This document shows, in pieces, positions 17,560 through 26,369 of a DNA stretch of 64,000 nt. Positions within the stretch are counted from its first letter, which is position 1. Every line of letters begins with the position of its first letter. Where the stretch lies: assembly GCA_937876195.1 (NCBI GenBank), contig CALEIK010000015.1:71885-135884 (forward strand). Direction: 5' to 3'. The notes beneath the pieces are model-generated. The model was given only the letters and a program-made list of their open reading frames with translations, was not told the DNA's origin and searched no databases. This DNA comes from an uncultured Flavobacteriales bacterium. Lineage in GTDB: Bacteria > Bacteroidota > Bacteroidia > Flavobacteriales_D > Crocinitomicaceae. The position numbers were made by a program, and so were the translations under genes.

Positions 17560-18909
17560 ATGAACTCTTTTGAGCAATTCAACTTAAAGAAAGCCTTAAA
17601 AAATGCCATTGACGATATTGGTTTTAGTACACCAACACCGATTCAAGCTCAAGCGTTTTCTGTTATTCTCTCTGGAAAAGACATTGTGGGGATTGCACAA
17701 ACAGGAACAGGAAAGACACTCGCTTATTTAGTTCCGATCCTAGAAGAATTTCAATTTTCCAAAGAACCGCATCCACGTACGCTGATCCTTGTTCCTACAC
17801 GGGAATTGGTGCAACAAGTCGTTACGACCTGTCAGGAACTTACCGAGTACATGAGTGTCCGCGTGGTGGGAGTTTACGGTGGAGCAAACATCAATACACA
17901 AGCAATCGCCTTGGCAAATGGCGTAGATATTTTGGTGGCAACACCCGGTAGATTATACGATTTGGCTTTGAACAAAGCGTTTCAACTGAAATTGATCAAA
18001 AAATTAGTGATTGATGAAGTAGATGTCATGCTGGACCTTGGATTTAGACGTCAGCTCACCAATATTTTGGAACTTTTGCCTGAGAAGCGACAAAACATCA
18101 TGTTCTCAGCGACGATGACTGATCACGTAGATGCGCTTATCGACGATTTCTTCACAGCACCACAACGTATTTCGGTAGCACTGAGCGGAACTCCATTGGA
18201 TAATATTGATCAACATTGTTACACCGTTGAAAATTTCTATACGAAAGTGAATTTGTTGAAGCACTTATTGGCTGACAAGGAAGTTTTTCAAAAAGTATTG
18301 ATTTTTACAGAAAACAAACGAAGCGCTGACCGTGTTTTTGAACGACTTTCGGAAGATTTTGGAAAAGAAGTAGCGGTCATTCACTCCAACAAGTCACAGA
18401 ACTACCGTTTTCGTTCTATTGAGGAATTTGACAGCGGGAAGAATCGGATTTTAGTTTCAACGGATGTCATGGCGCGTGGACTTGATTTAGAAAAAATCAC
18501 GCACGTTATTAATGTCGACACGCCACGATTCCCTGAAAATTACATGCACCGAATAGGTAGAACGGGTAGGGCAGAACAAAAAGGGGCATCATTTTTATTT
18601 TCAACAGAGGTGGAAGTTCCTTTCAGAGAAGGAATTGAAGCATTGATGGGAATGAAAATCAAGGAGTTGGATTTCCCAAAGGAGGTAGCGATTTCAAAGG
18701 AATTAACGCCTGAAGAAAAACCTGTGGAGCCCGAACTCAATACGAGAGCACCGAAACGCGAGAATGCTGGAAGTGGTTTCCACGAGAAGAAAGATAAGAA
18801 CAAGAAAGTCAATGAGGGTGGGTCGTACAAAAAGAACTTAGCGAAGAAATACAAAAAACCTCAGACCAGGGGAGACAAAACGTATCACAAGCGAAAAAAG
18901 AAAGGTTAG
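17560..18909 (+). CDS. DEAD-box RNA helicase with DEVD motif II
   Basis: A 449-residue ATP-dependent RNA helicase with both RecA-like domains. Motifs in order: Q motif (TPIQAQAF), motif I AQTGTGKT, Ia PTRELVQQV, Ib TPGRL, II DEVD, III SAT, V VSTDVMARGLDLE and VI HRIGRTGR. Motif II reads DEVD rather than DEAD, a one-residue Ala-to-Val change. The C-terminal 80 residues are Lys-rich and disordered, typical of RhlE-like helicases in Bacteroidota. A role in ribosome assembly or RNA turnover is likely from family knowledge. Confidence 0.93.
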   Translation: MNSFEQFNLKKALKNAIDDIGFSTPTPIQAQAFSVILSGKDIVGIAQTGTGKTLAYLVPILEEFQFSKEPHPRTLILVPTRELVQQVVTTCQELTEYMSVRVVGVYGGANINTQAIALANGVDILVATPGRLYDLALNKAFQLKLIKKLVIDEVDVMLDLGFRRQLTNILELLPEKRQNIMFSATMTDHVDALIDDFFTAPQRISVALSGTPLDNIDQHCYTVENFYTKVNLLKHLLADKEVFQKVLIFTENKRSADRVFERLSEDFGKEVAVIHSNKSQNYRFRSIEEFDSGKNRILVSTDVMARGLDLEKITHVINVDTPRFPENYMHRIGRTGRAEQKGASFLFSTEVEVPFREGIEALMGMKIKELDFPKEVAISKELTPEEKPVEPELNTRAPKRENAGSGFHEKKDKNKKVNEGGSYKKNLAKKYKKPQTRGDKTYHKRKKKG

Positions 18910-18975
18910 CATATTTCCGATTACTGAAATACGACATTTATTGATATTTTTACACAGTTGAACTAAAGCAAACAA

Positions 18976-19728
18976 ATGGCATTACAAGAAGAATTAAGAA
19001 CCCAAGGTGATTTTTTATTTAAGAACCGAAGCTATTTACCGTTGATTATTTTAGTGGTAGGTCTCGCAGTATTCGCTTATGGCAAATATTTCGGTACGCA
19101 ATGTTCCTCTGCTTTTTGCATGGACATTTATTTGTACATCAGTTTAGCAGTGAGTTTGTTTGGCTTGGTCATTCGAATTTTAACTGTTGGTTACACTCCG
19201 CACAATACTTCTGGTAGAAATACAAAAGAAGGTCAAGTTGCAGGTGAAGTCAATTCGACGGGAATCTATTCGACAGTACGTCATCCATTGTACTTAGGTA
19301 ATTTCTTCATGTGGTTGGGAGTCGCAATGATCACAGCGAATGCATGGTTTATTGTCGCTTTTATCTTGTTCTACATGTTTTACTATGAGCGCATCATGTA
19401 TGCTGAGGAAGCCTTTTTGCGCGATAAATTTGACCGAGGTTATTTAGATTGGGCAGATCGTACTCCAGCAATTATTCCATCCTTCAAAAATTTTGAAAAA
19501 TCGCGTTATCCATTTAGCTTGAAAAAAGTATTAAAAATGGAAAAAAACGGATTGGTCGCTGTGTTTGTGCTTTTCTGGTTGTTCGATTATATGGGACAAA
19601 TCATTGAAACAAGAACATTCAACGTAGCTTGTAATTTCTGGCTCTATGCTGCAATCGCATCTTTCGTAATTTATCTCGTGTTGAAGATGATGAAGAAAGG
19701 ACATATGCTGGACGTAGAGGACAGGTAA
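18976..19728 (+). CDS. Isoprenylcysteine methyltransferase-like membrane protein
   Basis: A 250-residue membrane protein with about six helices, of the ICMT/PEMT-like family. The conserved C-terminal core is RHPLYLGNFFMWLG, then YYERIMYAEEAFL and RGYLDWADRTPAIIPSF, which form the SAM and lipid sites in family members. In bacteria the substrates are mostly unknown; lipid or quinone-type acceptors are likely. It is followed by a strong bidirectional terminator. Confidence 0.82.
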   Translation: MALQEELRTQGDFLFKNRSYLPLIILVVGLAVFAYGKYFGTQCSSAFCMDIYLYISLAVSLFGLVIRILTVGYTPHNTSGRNTKEGQVAGEVNSTGIYSTVRHPLYLGNFFMWLGVAMITANAWFIVAFILFYMFYYERIMYAEEAFLRDKFDRGYLDWADRTPAIIPSFKNFEKSRYPFSLKKVLKMEKNGLVAVFVLFWLFDYMGQIIETRTFNVACNFWLYAAIASFVIYLVLKMMKKGHMLDVEDR

Positions 19729-19751
19729 TCAATTTGTAATAGAATATAAAC

Positions 19752-19782
19752 AAAAAGGCGAATGGGTTTCATTCGCCTTTTT
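19752..19782. terminator. Bidirectional intrinsic terminator
   Basis: Perfect 13-bp stem AAAAAGGCGAATG / CATTCGCCTTTTT with a 5-nt loop. It has a T-run on each strand and sits between two convergent genes (18976-19728 rightward and 19799-21214 leftward). Confidence 0.92.
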
Positions 19783-19798
19783 TTATGCCTATAAATCT

Positions 19799-21214
19799 TT
19801 AGTCAAAAGTATAAATGATGTAGTTTTTGTCTGAATACACTGTTTCCAAATATTCAATGGATGTTTCCAATCGGTGTCGGTTAATGATGAGAAAAGATGC
19901 GCCTGATTGATGGAGATCTTCTAAATCGTGTTGATTGATTTCCTCATTTTCCACCGTCCAACCTCTACGGTGCGCGAAATAGATTTCTTGTGGCGATGCT
20001 CCACCGTTCACTACCACCAGCGCGTCATAGGGAATGTGTGCGTTAGCGATTGATTCGAGGCTCAATTTATGTTTCTCGCTGTCCTTGATGAAAAAATCGT
20101 GCTGTTGGTTACCAATCCCTTCGATGGCAATGAAAAGCAGTGGAATGAATAGGTGTTTATTCGGAATTCTCGCCAATCCAACACCAGCTAAAACAGCCAT
20201 GACAGGAACGAATGGGATAATGTAGTAACTGTGCAGCGGGAATACAGCGCCCGTTTTTAGAATGAACAAGCCAAACACCAACGCAATGAATACGAATGAA
20301 AGCTTGACGTAACGGTGTAAATCACCCTTCCAGCTAAAAACAATGCCAACTACCATAAATCCAAGCGCGATGTAAGAATGAAAGGCACTGAAATAGAATT
20401 TCTCGAAAAACTCAGGCAGCAGCGGTGTGATTTCCATAAATCCTTCAATAAGTCCTTTTGGGAAATACAACTGATAACCGTAGGTGCTAATTAAATAGGG
20501 TACCCAGTAAAAATACCAAAGCGCTACAATTCCCACGCTAACTCCCGCTGTTACAAATACGGCTAGCTTTCTTTTAAGGTCGATTTCTTTAACAAAAAGG
20601 AGGGTTCCAATCACCGCAACAAGACTCAATGCTGGAATTTTACAGAGCATTCCCAGGGTGATGAACAGAAAAAAGAGTAGTAACTTGAATCGCGCACCGG
20701 TTGTCACATACATGTAGCCATAATACAAACCAATAATAACCAAGGAAACACTGAACGTATCAGGCATAATTTTTCGAGAAAACCCGAACCAGATAGATGC
20801 CAATAGTACAATGGTCGCGCTAACCGCAATTTTTTTCGTGCTTACCTTTGAAATGAGCAGGAAAAAGAAGTAAATACCAAAGGATGAAACAACAAGATTG
20901 ATAATTCGACCGTACCAATGTGCATAGTCAAAAACATGTGCTAAGAAACCTATGAGGTAATTGTACAAAGGGAATTCTGATCCGATGATGCCCATTTGGT
21001 TGCCTGCCATATCGATTTGAGGGTACATCAAATAAGTACTTGCCTCGTGGAAATTTCGGGAGATCATGTTGGTCAATGCTTGTCGCCAGTTATGACCGAT
21101 TTCCAACGGTGCATTCGTAATTCCAATTAAGCGAATGAGAAAGAAGAGAAGGATCCAAAAGCGAATGTCGGTCAGGATTCGTTTCCAAATAGGAGTATCA
21201 ATTCGAGTAGTCAT
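19799..21214 (-). CDS. Multi-pass membrane glycosyltransferase (GT39/PMT-like)
   Basis: A 471-residue membrane protein with about ten to eleven helices and a soluble C-terminal segment of about 95 residues. The first periplasmic loop has GITNAPLEIGHNWRQALTNM, and the layout matches the ArnT/PMT-like (PF13231-type) superfamily, which uses polyprenyl-phosphate sugars. It could work with the polyprenyl-phosphate sugar synthase at 278-1009, although they are not linked. It lies 14 nt downstream of the DUF4199 gene on the same strand. Confidence 0.75.
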   Translation of the reverse strand: MTTRIDTPIWKRILTDIRFWILLFFLIRLIGITNAPLEIGHNWRQALTNMISRNFHEASTYLMYPQIDMAGNQMGIIGSEFPLYNYLIGFLAHVFDYAHWYGRIINLVVSSFGIYFFFLLISKVSTKKIAVSATIVLLASIWFGFSRKIMPDTFSVSLVIIGLYYGYMYVTTGARFKLLLFFLFITLGMLCKIPALSLVAVIGTLLFVKEIDLKRKLAVFVTAGVSVGIVALWYFYWVPYLISTYGYQLYFPKGLIEGFMEITPLLPEFFEKFYFSAFHSYIALGFMVVGIVFSWKGDLHRYVKLSFVFIALVFGLFILKTGAVFPLHSYYIIPFVPVMAVLAGVGLARIPNKHLFIPLLFIAIEGIGNQQHDFFIKDSEKHKLSLESIANAHIPYDALVVVNGGASPQEIYFAHRRGWTVENEEINQHDLEDLHQSGASFLIINRHRLETSIEYLETVYSDKNYIIYTFD

Positions 21215-21228
21215 TCAAGATGGAATTG

Positions 21229-21786
21229 CTACGTATGTTTAAATACGATTTTTCGATAGACGACGGTGACAAATATACTGTTCATCGTACCCAACAGCAG
21301 CATGGCGAGCATAGAAACCGTCATTGTGGATGATGGCTTGTAGAAACTACGTGGACCTTGAATCAGCTGCTCGTAAATTTCTTCTTTTGTCATAACCTCG
21401 AACTCAGCATTTGAAGCTTTCGCGTCCTTTAATCCCTGTGGATCATCCAGCATTTTTTGAATGCCCATTTCAGCTTCTGCAATCTGATGTTGGTTGAATT
21501 CAGGATGAATGTTGTTGTAATAGAAATAAAGGAAAATACTGACAATAAATGCGTAGGGGACACCTGCCGTCATTCCGTTTTTTATGTCACGAAGTGCGTT
21601 TCCAGGTTCTGTGTCAATTTTCTTTTGTCGGTACAGACCCACCGAAATAGCGAGCAATAAGCAAAGAATGTTCAACATGACACTTGGGATAATATTCTCC
21701 CCAGCGATTCCAGTCGTGAAAAAGAGCAATTTCATTGCGATCCAAATCCCTGCGAAAACAAGTCCTGTTTTTAATGTAACTTTCAT
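21229..21786 (-). CDS. DUF4199 family membrane protein
   Basis: A 185-residue inner-membrane protein with four predicted helices, the last two separated by a hydrophilic loop (about 90-150) containing NIHPEFNQHQIAEAEMG. This matches my memory of DUF4199, a Bacteroidota-only family of unknown function. An ATG at 21786 is preferred over an in-frame TTG three codons upstream. It is probably cotranscribed with the downstream membrane glycosyltransferase. Confidence 0.75.
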   Translation of the reverse strand: MKVTLKTGLVFAGIWIAMKLLFFTTGIAGENIIPSVMLNILCLLLAISVGLYRQKKIDTEPGNALRDIKNGMTAGVPYAFIVSIFLYFYYNNIHPEFNQHQIAEAEMGIQKMLDDPQGLKDAKASNAEFEVMTKEEIYEQLIQGPRSFYKPSSTMTVSMLAMLLLGTMNSIFVTVVYRKIVFKHT

Positions 21787-21804
21787 TCCTGTCAATTATC
21801 TACT

Positions 21805-21833
21805 AAAAAGGGAATGAATGATCACTCCCTTTT
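21805..21833 (-). terminator. Intrinsic terminator after rho
   Basis: 8-bp stem AAAAGGGA / TCCCTTTT (21806-21813 with 21826-21833) around a 12-nt loop, with a U-run on the minus strand, 20 nt past the rho stop codon. Confidence 0.7.
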
Positions 21834-21852
21834 ATGTTGTTTATAAATGTGA

Positions 21853-23589
21853 TTAGCTATTCATCGTTGCCAAAAACTCTTCGTTGGAAAGTGTGCTCTC
21901 CATTCGAGTTTTCATGAATTCCATTGCTTCAACAGGATTCATATCGGCGATAAATTTACGCATCAACCAGATACGTTGCAATACGTCTTTGTCCAATAAT
22001 AAGTCCTCTCGACGTGTTCCAGACGAAGTAATATCAATTGCTGGGTAAATACGACGGTTCGAAATCTTACGATCGAGTTGTAACTCCATGTTACCTGTAC
22101 CTTTAAATTCCTCAAAGATTACCTCGTCCATTTTTGAACCAGTTTCTGTCAATGCTGTTGCAATAATGGAAAGTGATCCACCATTTTCAATCTTACGCGC
22201 TGAACCGAAGAAACGTTTTGGTTTGTGCAATGCATTTGCATCGACACCACCAGAAAGTACTTTTCCAGAAGCTGGAGAAACCGTATTGTACGCACGTGCC
22301 AAACGTGTAATCGAATCCAAAAGGATACACACGTCATGTCCACATTCCACCATACGTTTTGCTTTTTCCAATACCATGTTGGCCACTTTTACGTGACGGT
22401 CTGCAGGCTCATCAAACGTAGAAGCAATTACCTCTGCATTTACTGAACGTGCCATGTCTGTTACCTCTTCAGGACGTTCATCGATCAATAATACGATCAA
22501 ATACGTTTCAGGGTGGTTGGCAGCAATCGCATTTGCGACGTCTTTCAATAACACTGTTTTACCAGTCTTTGGTTGAGCGACAATCATACCACGTTGTCCT
22601 TTACCGATCGGCGCAAATAAATCCATAACACGCGTAGAAAGTGATTCTTGTGCGTGACCTGTCAATTTGAACTTTTCACTTGGAAAAAGAGGGGTGAGGT
22701 ACTGAAAAGGAACCCTGTCACGAATGTACGAAGGATCTCTACCATTGATTGATTCCACTTTTACGAGTGGGAAATATTTTTCACCTTCACGTGGTGGACG
22801 AATCGTTCCAACGACAGTATCTCCAGTTTTCAAACCAAATAATTTGACTTGACTTTGAGAAACGTAGACATCATCCGGTGAAGAAAGATAGTTGTAATCT
22901 GATGAACGCAAGAAACCGTAACCGTCCTGCATGACTTCTAGAACTCCTTCCGCAGAAACAATTCCAACCAAGTTGTACATTTCCTCTTCTTCTTTGGAAA
23001 GTTTGCCTTCGTTTTGTTGTTGATTGCGATTTTGGTTGTTCTGTTTCGGTCTATTTTGATTCGGATTGTTCTTTTGGTGGTTGTGCTGAGGAACTTTTCG
23101 CTCTTGCTCTTGAGAACCTTGCTCTGAAGAAGAAGGAGTGTTTTCATTTCCATCATCTGCTTTTGAAATTCCTTCGGCAGCGGCTTTTGCTAGTTCCTGT
23201 AATTTCTTACCTGCAGCAGCTTTTTCTGGCTTGGGTGTTGATGGTTTCGCAGCCTTTGCCTGAACTGGTTTTACGTCAGCAACTTTTTCTTCCATCTTTT
23301 CTTCAACTCTTGCTTCAGTAGGAATTTCCTTTACGGGTTCGCTTGGGCTATCATCAAAAAGTCGTGGTTGAGGAGTATCTTCTTTTTTCTCAGAAGCATC
23401 ATCTGTCATAACTTTTTTACGCGTTCTTTTCCGCTTCGGTCTATCATCGTCATCATTTGAAGGCGATTTTGCCGCGATTTTTTCAATGAGTTCTGGTTTT
23501 TTTAAGGAGTCGATCTCGTCTAATCCTAACATTTTTGCTAAATCTCTTAGCTCAGGAAGCTTTTTGCTTTCTAGATCATTTTTATCCAT
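21853..23589 (-). CDS. rho: Transcription termination factor Rho with disordered insert
   Basis: A 578-residue hexameric RNA helicase that terminates transcription. A Rho_N helical motif (about 1-40) is followed by a Lys/Glu/Pro- and then Asn/Gln-rich insert (about 45-195). Then come the RNA-binding cold-shock fold with DGYGFLRSSDYNYLSSPDDV and the RecA-like motor. The P-loop is AQPKTGKTVLLKD, and the Walker B/Q-loop region is CILLDSITRLARAYN. E. coli Rho has about 419 residues, so the insert accounts for most of the excess. A promoter box at 23693-23700 predicts a leader near 100 nt, where autoregulation could act. Confidence 0.97.
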   Translation of the reverse strand: MDKNDLESKKLPELRDLAKMLGLDEIDSLKKPELIEKIAAKSPSNDDDDRPKRKRTRKKVMTDDASEKKEDTPQPRLFDDSPSEPVKEIPTEARVEEKMEEKVADVKPVQAKAAKPSTPKPEKAAAGKKLQELAKAAAEGISKADDGNENTPSSSEQGSQEQERKVPQHNHQKNNPNQNRPKQNNQNRNQQQNEGKLSKEEEEMYNLVGIVSAEGVLEVMQDGYGFLRSSDYNYLSSPDDVYVSQSQVKLFGLKTGDTVVGTIRPPREGEKYFPLVKVESINGRDPSYIRDRVPFQYLTPLFPSEKFKLTGHAQESLSTRVMDLFAPIGKGQRGMIVAQPKTGKTVLLKDVANAIAANHPETYLIVLLIDERPEEVTDMARSVNAEVIASTFDEPADRHVKVANMVLEKAKRMVECGHDVCILLDSITRLARAYNTVSPASGKVLSGGVDANALHKPKRFFGSARKIENGGSLSIIATALTETGSKMDEVIFEEFKGTGNMELQLDRKISNRRIYPAIDITSSGTRREDLLLDKDVLQRIWLMRKFIADMNPVEAMEFMKTRMESTLSNEEFLATMNS

Positions 23590-23692
23590 AGATAAATGTA
23601 TAAATCGGTATTAATATGGGGTTCAAGTAAATTTTTTCTTGGAAAATAAGTGCGTTTGAGCAATAAAAATTGCATTCTGAGTTGCAATAATA

Positions 23693-23700
23693 CAAATATA
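23693..23700 (-). promoter_or_regulatory. -7 box TATATTTG for rho
   Basis: Exact TAnnTTTG on the minus strand, about 100 nt before the rho ATG. Inside the predicted leader is a small hairpin, GCAAT/ATTGC around AAAA (23660-23673), whose role is unknown. Confidence 0.45.
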
Positions 23701-23758
23701 ATTAAATTAATTCACATGGAGGTAATGGATTATTTTTAATAGGCTATTGTTGATAAGT

Positions 23759-23931
23759 AGATTTTAAGACTACCAGAGCCAAGACTAAAAGACCTAATCC
23801 TACTTAATATCACTAATTGAACATCGGTCATCGAGCTTGTCGAGATGTCGAGATGTGAGATGCCGAATAATTAAGTCTTAAAGTCTTGACCGCGGAGTAG
23901 AAACGTAGTTAATCTTTCCGTCTTAAAATCT
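23759..23931. repeat. Intergenic inverted-repeat element, copy 2
   Basis: Outer arms AGATTTTAAGAC (23759-23770) and GTCTTAAAATCT (23920-23931) are perfectly complementary. An inner imperfect pairing (about 17 of 22) joins 23778-23799 with 23869-23890. AAGACTAAAAGA (23781-23792) is identical to 37387-37398 in copy 3. It fills most of the 360-nt gap 23590-23949 between divergent rho and the symporter gene; the remainder holds the rho promoter and leader. Confidence 0.7.
23823..23867. repeat. REP-like sequence within inverted-repeat copy 2
   Basis: Contains CGGTCATCGAGCTTGTCGAGATG, with CGAGATGT repeated directly. It resembles the common intergenic CACTGAGCTTGTCGAAGTG-type repeat of Bacteroidota. 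A related degenerate sequence lies just past the symporter gene at 25385-25435. Confidence 0.45.
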
Positions 23932-23949
23932 TTATACTATATTCACCTC

Positions 23950-25380
23950 ATGAAAAATTTAGCATTGCACTGGAAAATCCTTATCGCAATGGTGCTCGGT
24001 ATTATCTGGGCAATCATTTCGGGAGCGTATGGTTTTAATGAATTTACTGGGAATTGGATCGATCCGTTTGGAACAATTTTCATCAACTGTCTGAAGTTTA
24101 TAGCAGTTCCGTTGGTACTGTTTTCAATTATTACAGGTGTCGCAGGATTAGGGGATCCGGCTCAGTTAGGTCGAATGGGGGCAAAAACACTCGGGATGTA
24201 CTTAATTACAACAGTGATTTCTGTTTCTCTTGGCCTGCTGATTGTCAATGTATTTCAACCTGGTAAGCAAAACAACGAGGAAACGCGCTTAAACCACCGT
24301 TTGCAGTACGAAATGTGGGCAACGGATAATGGAATTCAAATTAAGGATGGTCGACATGAATTAGCAACAGCGACGCCGGAACAATTGCAATTGGTGCGTG
24401 AAAAGTTGAACAAAGATGCGCAAACTGAAGAGTACCAGGTAGCAGCTCAAAAAAATGAATTAGCGAAAGCCAATAAAACAAAAACACCGCTTCAGCCTTT
24501 GGTGGATATGGTGCCAGATAATCTGATCATTGCACTAGGGGATGGAAAACTCATGCTTCAAGTGATTTTCTTTGCCTTGTTTTTCGGAATCTCTATGATT
24601 TTACTTCCCCGCGATAAAACAGAAGGAGTGCGCTCCTTTTTTGACGGCATGAATGAAGTATTCATCAAAATGGTGCACATTGTGATGCGTGCAGCGCCAT
24701 TTTTCGTATTCTGCTTGATGGCAGGAGTTTTGGCTAAATCGGCGGATTCACTCGATGGATTGATCACCATTTTTATGCAAATGGGGATGTATGCGCTCGT
24801 CGTTTTTGGTGGATTAGCACTCTTGCTCTTTGGATTTTATCCTTTGTTATTGCGCATTTTTGGCGTCAAAATGGAGTACAGTACATTTTTCCGTGGATTA
24901 AGTCCTGCACAATTCCTAGCCTTTTCTACGAGTTCAAGTGCAGCAACCTTGCCTGTCACGATTGAATGTGCCAACGAAAACTTGAAAATCCCAGAAAAAG
25001 CAACTGATTTCGTGCTACCGATTGGTGCGACCGTCAACATGGATGGAACTTCGCTCTACCAAGCAGTAGCTGTTATTTTCTTGGCGCAATACCACGACGT
25101 TGATTTATCACTGATGCAACAATTGGGAATTGTAGCCACTGCGACTTTAGCTTCAATTGGAGCGGCAGCGGTTCCAAGCGCAGGATTGATTATGTTGATG
25201 ATTGTCCTCGACTCAGTGGGATTGAATCCATTGTGGATTGCGATTGTCTTGCCTGTAGATCGAATTTTGGACATGTGTCGAACAGTAGTGAATGTCACGA
25301 GTGATGTCACCGTGGCCGCCATTATCGCCAAGTCGGAAGGTATGACGCACGAATCTACGGTTGAACAAAACATGGTTTAA
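23950..25380 (+). CDS. Dicarboxylate/amino acid:cation symporter
   Basis: A 476-residue secondary transporter of the DAACS (GltP/GltPh, SLC1-like) family, importing dicarboxylates or acidic amino acids with Na+ or H+. Hallmarks: the Ser-rich hairpin AFSTSSSAATLPVT, the NMDGT motif in GATVNMDGTSLYQ, GAAAVPSAGLIM, and DRILDMCRTVVNVTSD with the substrate-binding Asp/Arg. Between the third and fourth helices is a hydrophilic insert of about 80 residues (about 100-180) with many Gln, Lys and Glu, absent from GltPh. REP-like repeats flank the gene on both sides. Confidence 0.93.
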   Translation: MKNLALHWKILIAMVLGIIWAIISGAYGFNEFTGNWIDPFGTIFINCLKFIAVPLVLFSIITGVAGLGDPAQLGRMGAKTLGMYLITTVISVSLGLLIVNVFQPGKQNNEETRLNHRLQYEMWATDNGIQIKDGRHELATATPEQLQLVREKLNKDAQTEEYQVAAQKNELAKANKTKTPLQPLVDMVPDNLIIALGDGKLMLQVIFFALFFGISMILLPRDKTEGVRSFFDGMNEVFIKMVHIVMRAAPFFVFCLMAGVLAKSADSLDGLITIFMQMGMYALVVFGGLALLLFGFYPLLLRIFGVKMEYSTFFRGLSPAQFLAFSTSSSAATLPVTIECANENLKIPEKATDFVLPIGATVNMDGTSLYQAVAVIFLAQYHDVDLSLMQQLGIVATATLASIGAAAVPSAGLIMLMIVLDSVGLNPLWIAIVLPVDRILDMCRTVVNVTSDVTVAAIIAKSEGMTHESTVEQNMV

Positions 25381-25384
25381 ATCA

Positions 25385-25435
25385 TGCGAGCACTGAGCTT
25401 GAGATCCCTGAGTATATCGAAGGGTCGAAATGTCG
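25385..25435. repeat. REP-like intergenic sequence after the symporter gene
   Basis: Contains CACTGAGCTTGAGA and TATCGAAGGGTCGAAATGTCGA, degenerate relatives of the CACTGAGCTTGTCGAAGTG-type repeat and of the sequence at 23823-23867. Confidence 0.45.
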
Positions 25436-25445
25436 AATGATTTCC

Positions 25446-25453
25446 TAATTTTG
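25446..25453 (+). promoter_or_regulatory. -7 box TAATTTTG for rluF
   Basis: Exact TAnnTTTG, 20 nt before the ATG at 25474. Confidence 0.55.
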
Positions 25454-25473
25454 CGATCAATTAGTCGACGTGC

Positions 25474-26205
25474 ATGAGTGAATCAGATTTTTTAACCCGC
25501 ATCAATAAATACCTGAGTGAAGTAGGATACTGCTCGCGCCGTGCTGCCGATAAATTGATCGAGCAGGGCAGGGTGACCATCAACGGTGTGGTTCCAGAAA
25601 TGGGAACGAAAGTCGCGCCGAACGATGAAGTCTGCGTGGATGGGAAATCGGTAACGGAGAAAGAAAAACCACGGATTTACATTGCATTCAACAAGCCTGT
25701 GGGAATTGTCTGCACGACAGATACCCGCGTAGAACCAGACAACATCATCGATTTTATCAATTACCCCGAACGCATTTTCCCCATCGGCCGATTGGACAAA
25801 CCCAGTGAGGGATTGATCTTCCTGACAGACGACGGCGATATCGTGAACAAGATCTTGCGGGATCGCAATAATCACGAAAAAGAGTACATCGTATCTGTGA
25901 ACAAACCTGTTACCAGTGATTTTATCCAAAAAATGTCAAGCGGTGTGCCTATTCTCGACACGGTGACAAAAAAATGCCACGTAGAAAAAGTTGGTACCTT
26001 TCAATTCAAAATCATTCTCACCCAAGGCTTGAACCGCCAAATCCGCCGAATGTGCGAATTCTTCGATTACGACGTCACCGCATTGCGGCGTACGCGTATC
26101 ATGAATATCTCGTTGGACGTCCCAACAGGGGAGTGGCGGTACTTTACGGCTGAAGAGTTGGCGGAATTAAATCGTCTGTTGGAGAGTTCTTCGAAGGAGG
26201 TGTGA
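25474..26205 (+). CDS. rluF: 23S rRNA pseudouridine synthase RluF
   Basis: A 243-residue pseudouridine synthase of the RsuA/RluB/E/F family. The N-terminal S4 RNA-binding domain (about 8-60) contains YLSEVGYCSRRAADKLIEQG. The catalytic domain has FPIGRLDKPSEGLIFLT with the essential Asp in GRLDK, and the C-terminal block LTQGLNRQIRRMCEFFDYDV. The QIRRMCE form and overall length fit RluF, which modifies 23S rRNA U2604 in E. coli. Assignment among RluB/E/F is by eye. Confidence 0.88.
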   Translation: MSESDFLTRINKYLSEVGYCSRRAADKLIEQGRVTINGVVPEMGTKVAPNDEVCVDGKSVTEKEKPRIYIAFNKPVGIVCTTDTRVEPDNIIDFINYPERIFPIGRLDKPSEGLIFLTDDGDIVNKILRDRNNHEKEYIVSVNKPVTSDFIQKMSSGVPILDTVTKKCHVEKVGTFQFKIILTQGLNRQIRRMCEFFDYDVTALRRTRIMNISLDVPTGEWRYFTAEELAELNRLLESSSKEV

Positions 26206-26356
26206 GTTAAGGTTGTTTTGACTATATTCTGTGTAATATTTCTATATTTAAAAAATAGCAGACAAAAAAACTGTACGAAGGTTGCCCAGGTCTTTAGGGT
26301 ATAAAAATTTAATAGTATACATTAATCAAGTTTAGTTAAGTGTATGCTAAAATCAT

Positions 26357-26364
26357 TATCTTTG
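26357..26364 (+). promoter_or_regulatory. -7 box TATCTTTG for the 26370-27069 gene pair
   Basis: Exact TAnnTTTG, ending 5 nt before the ATG at 26370. It predicts a leaderless transcript and excludes the in-frame ATG at 26340. Confidence 0.6.
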
Positions 26365-26369
26365 TTTAT

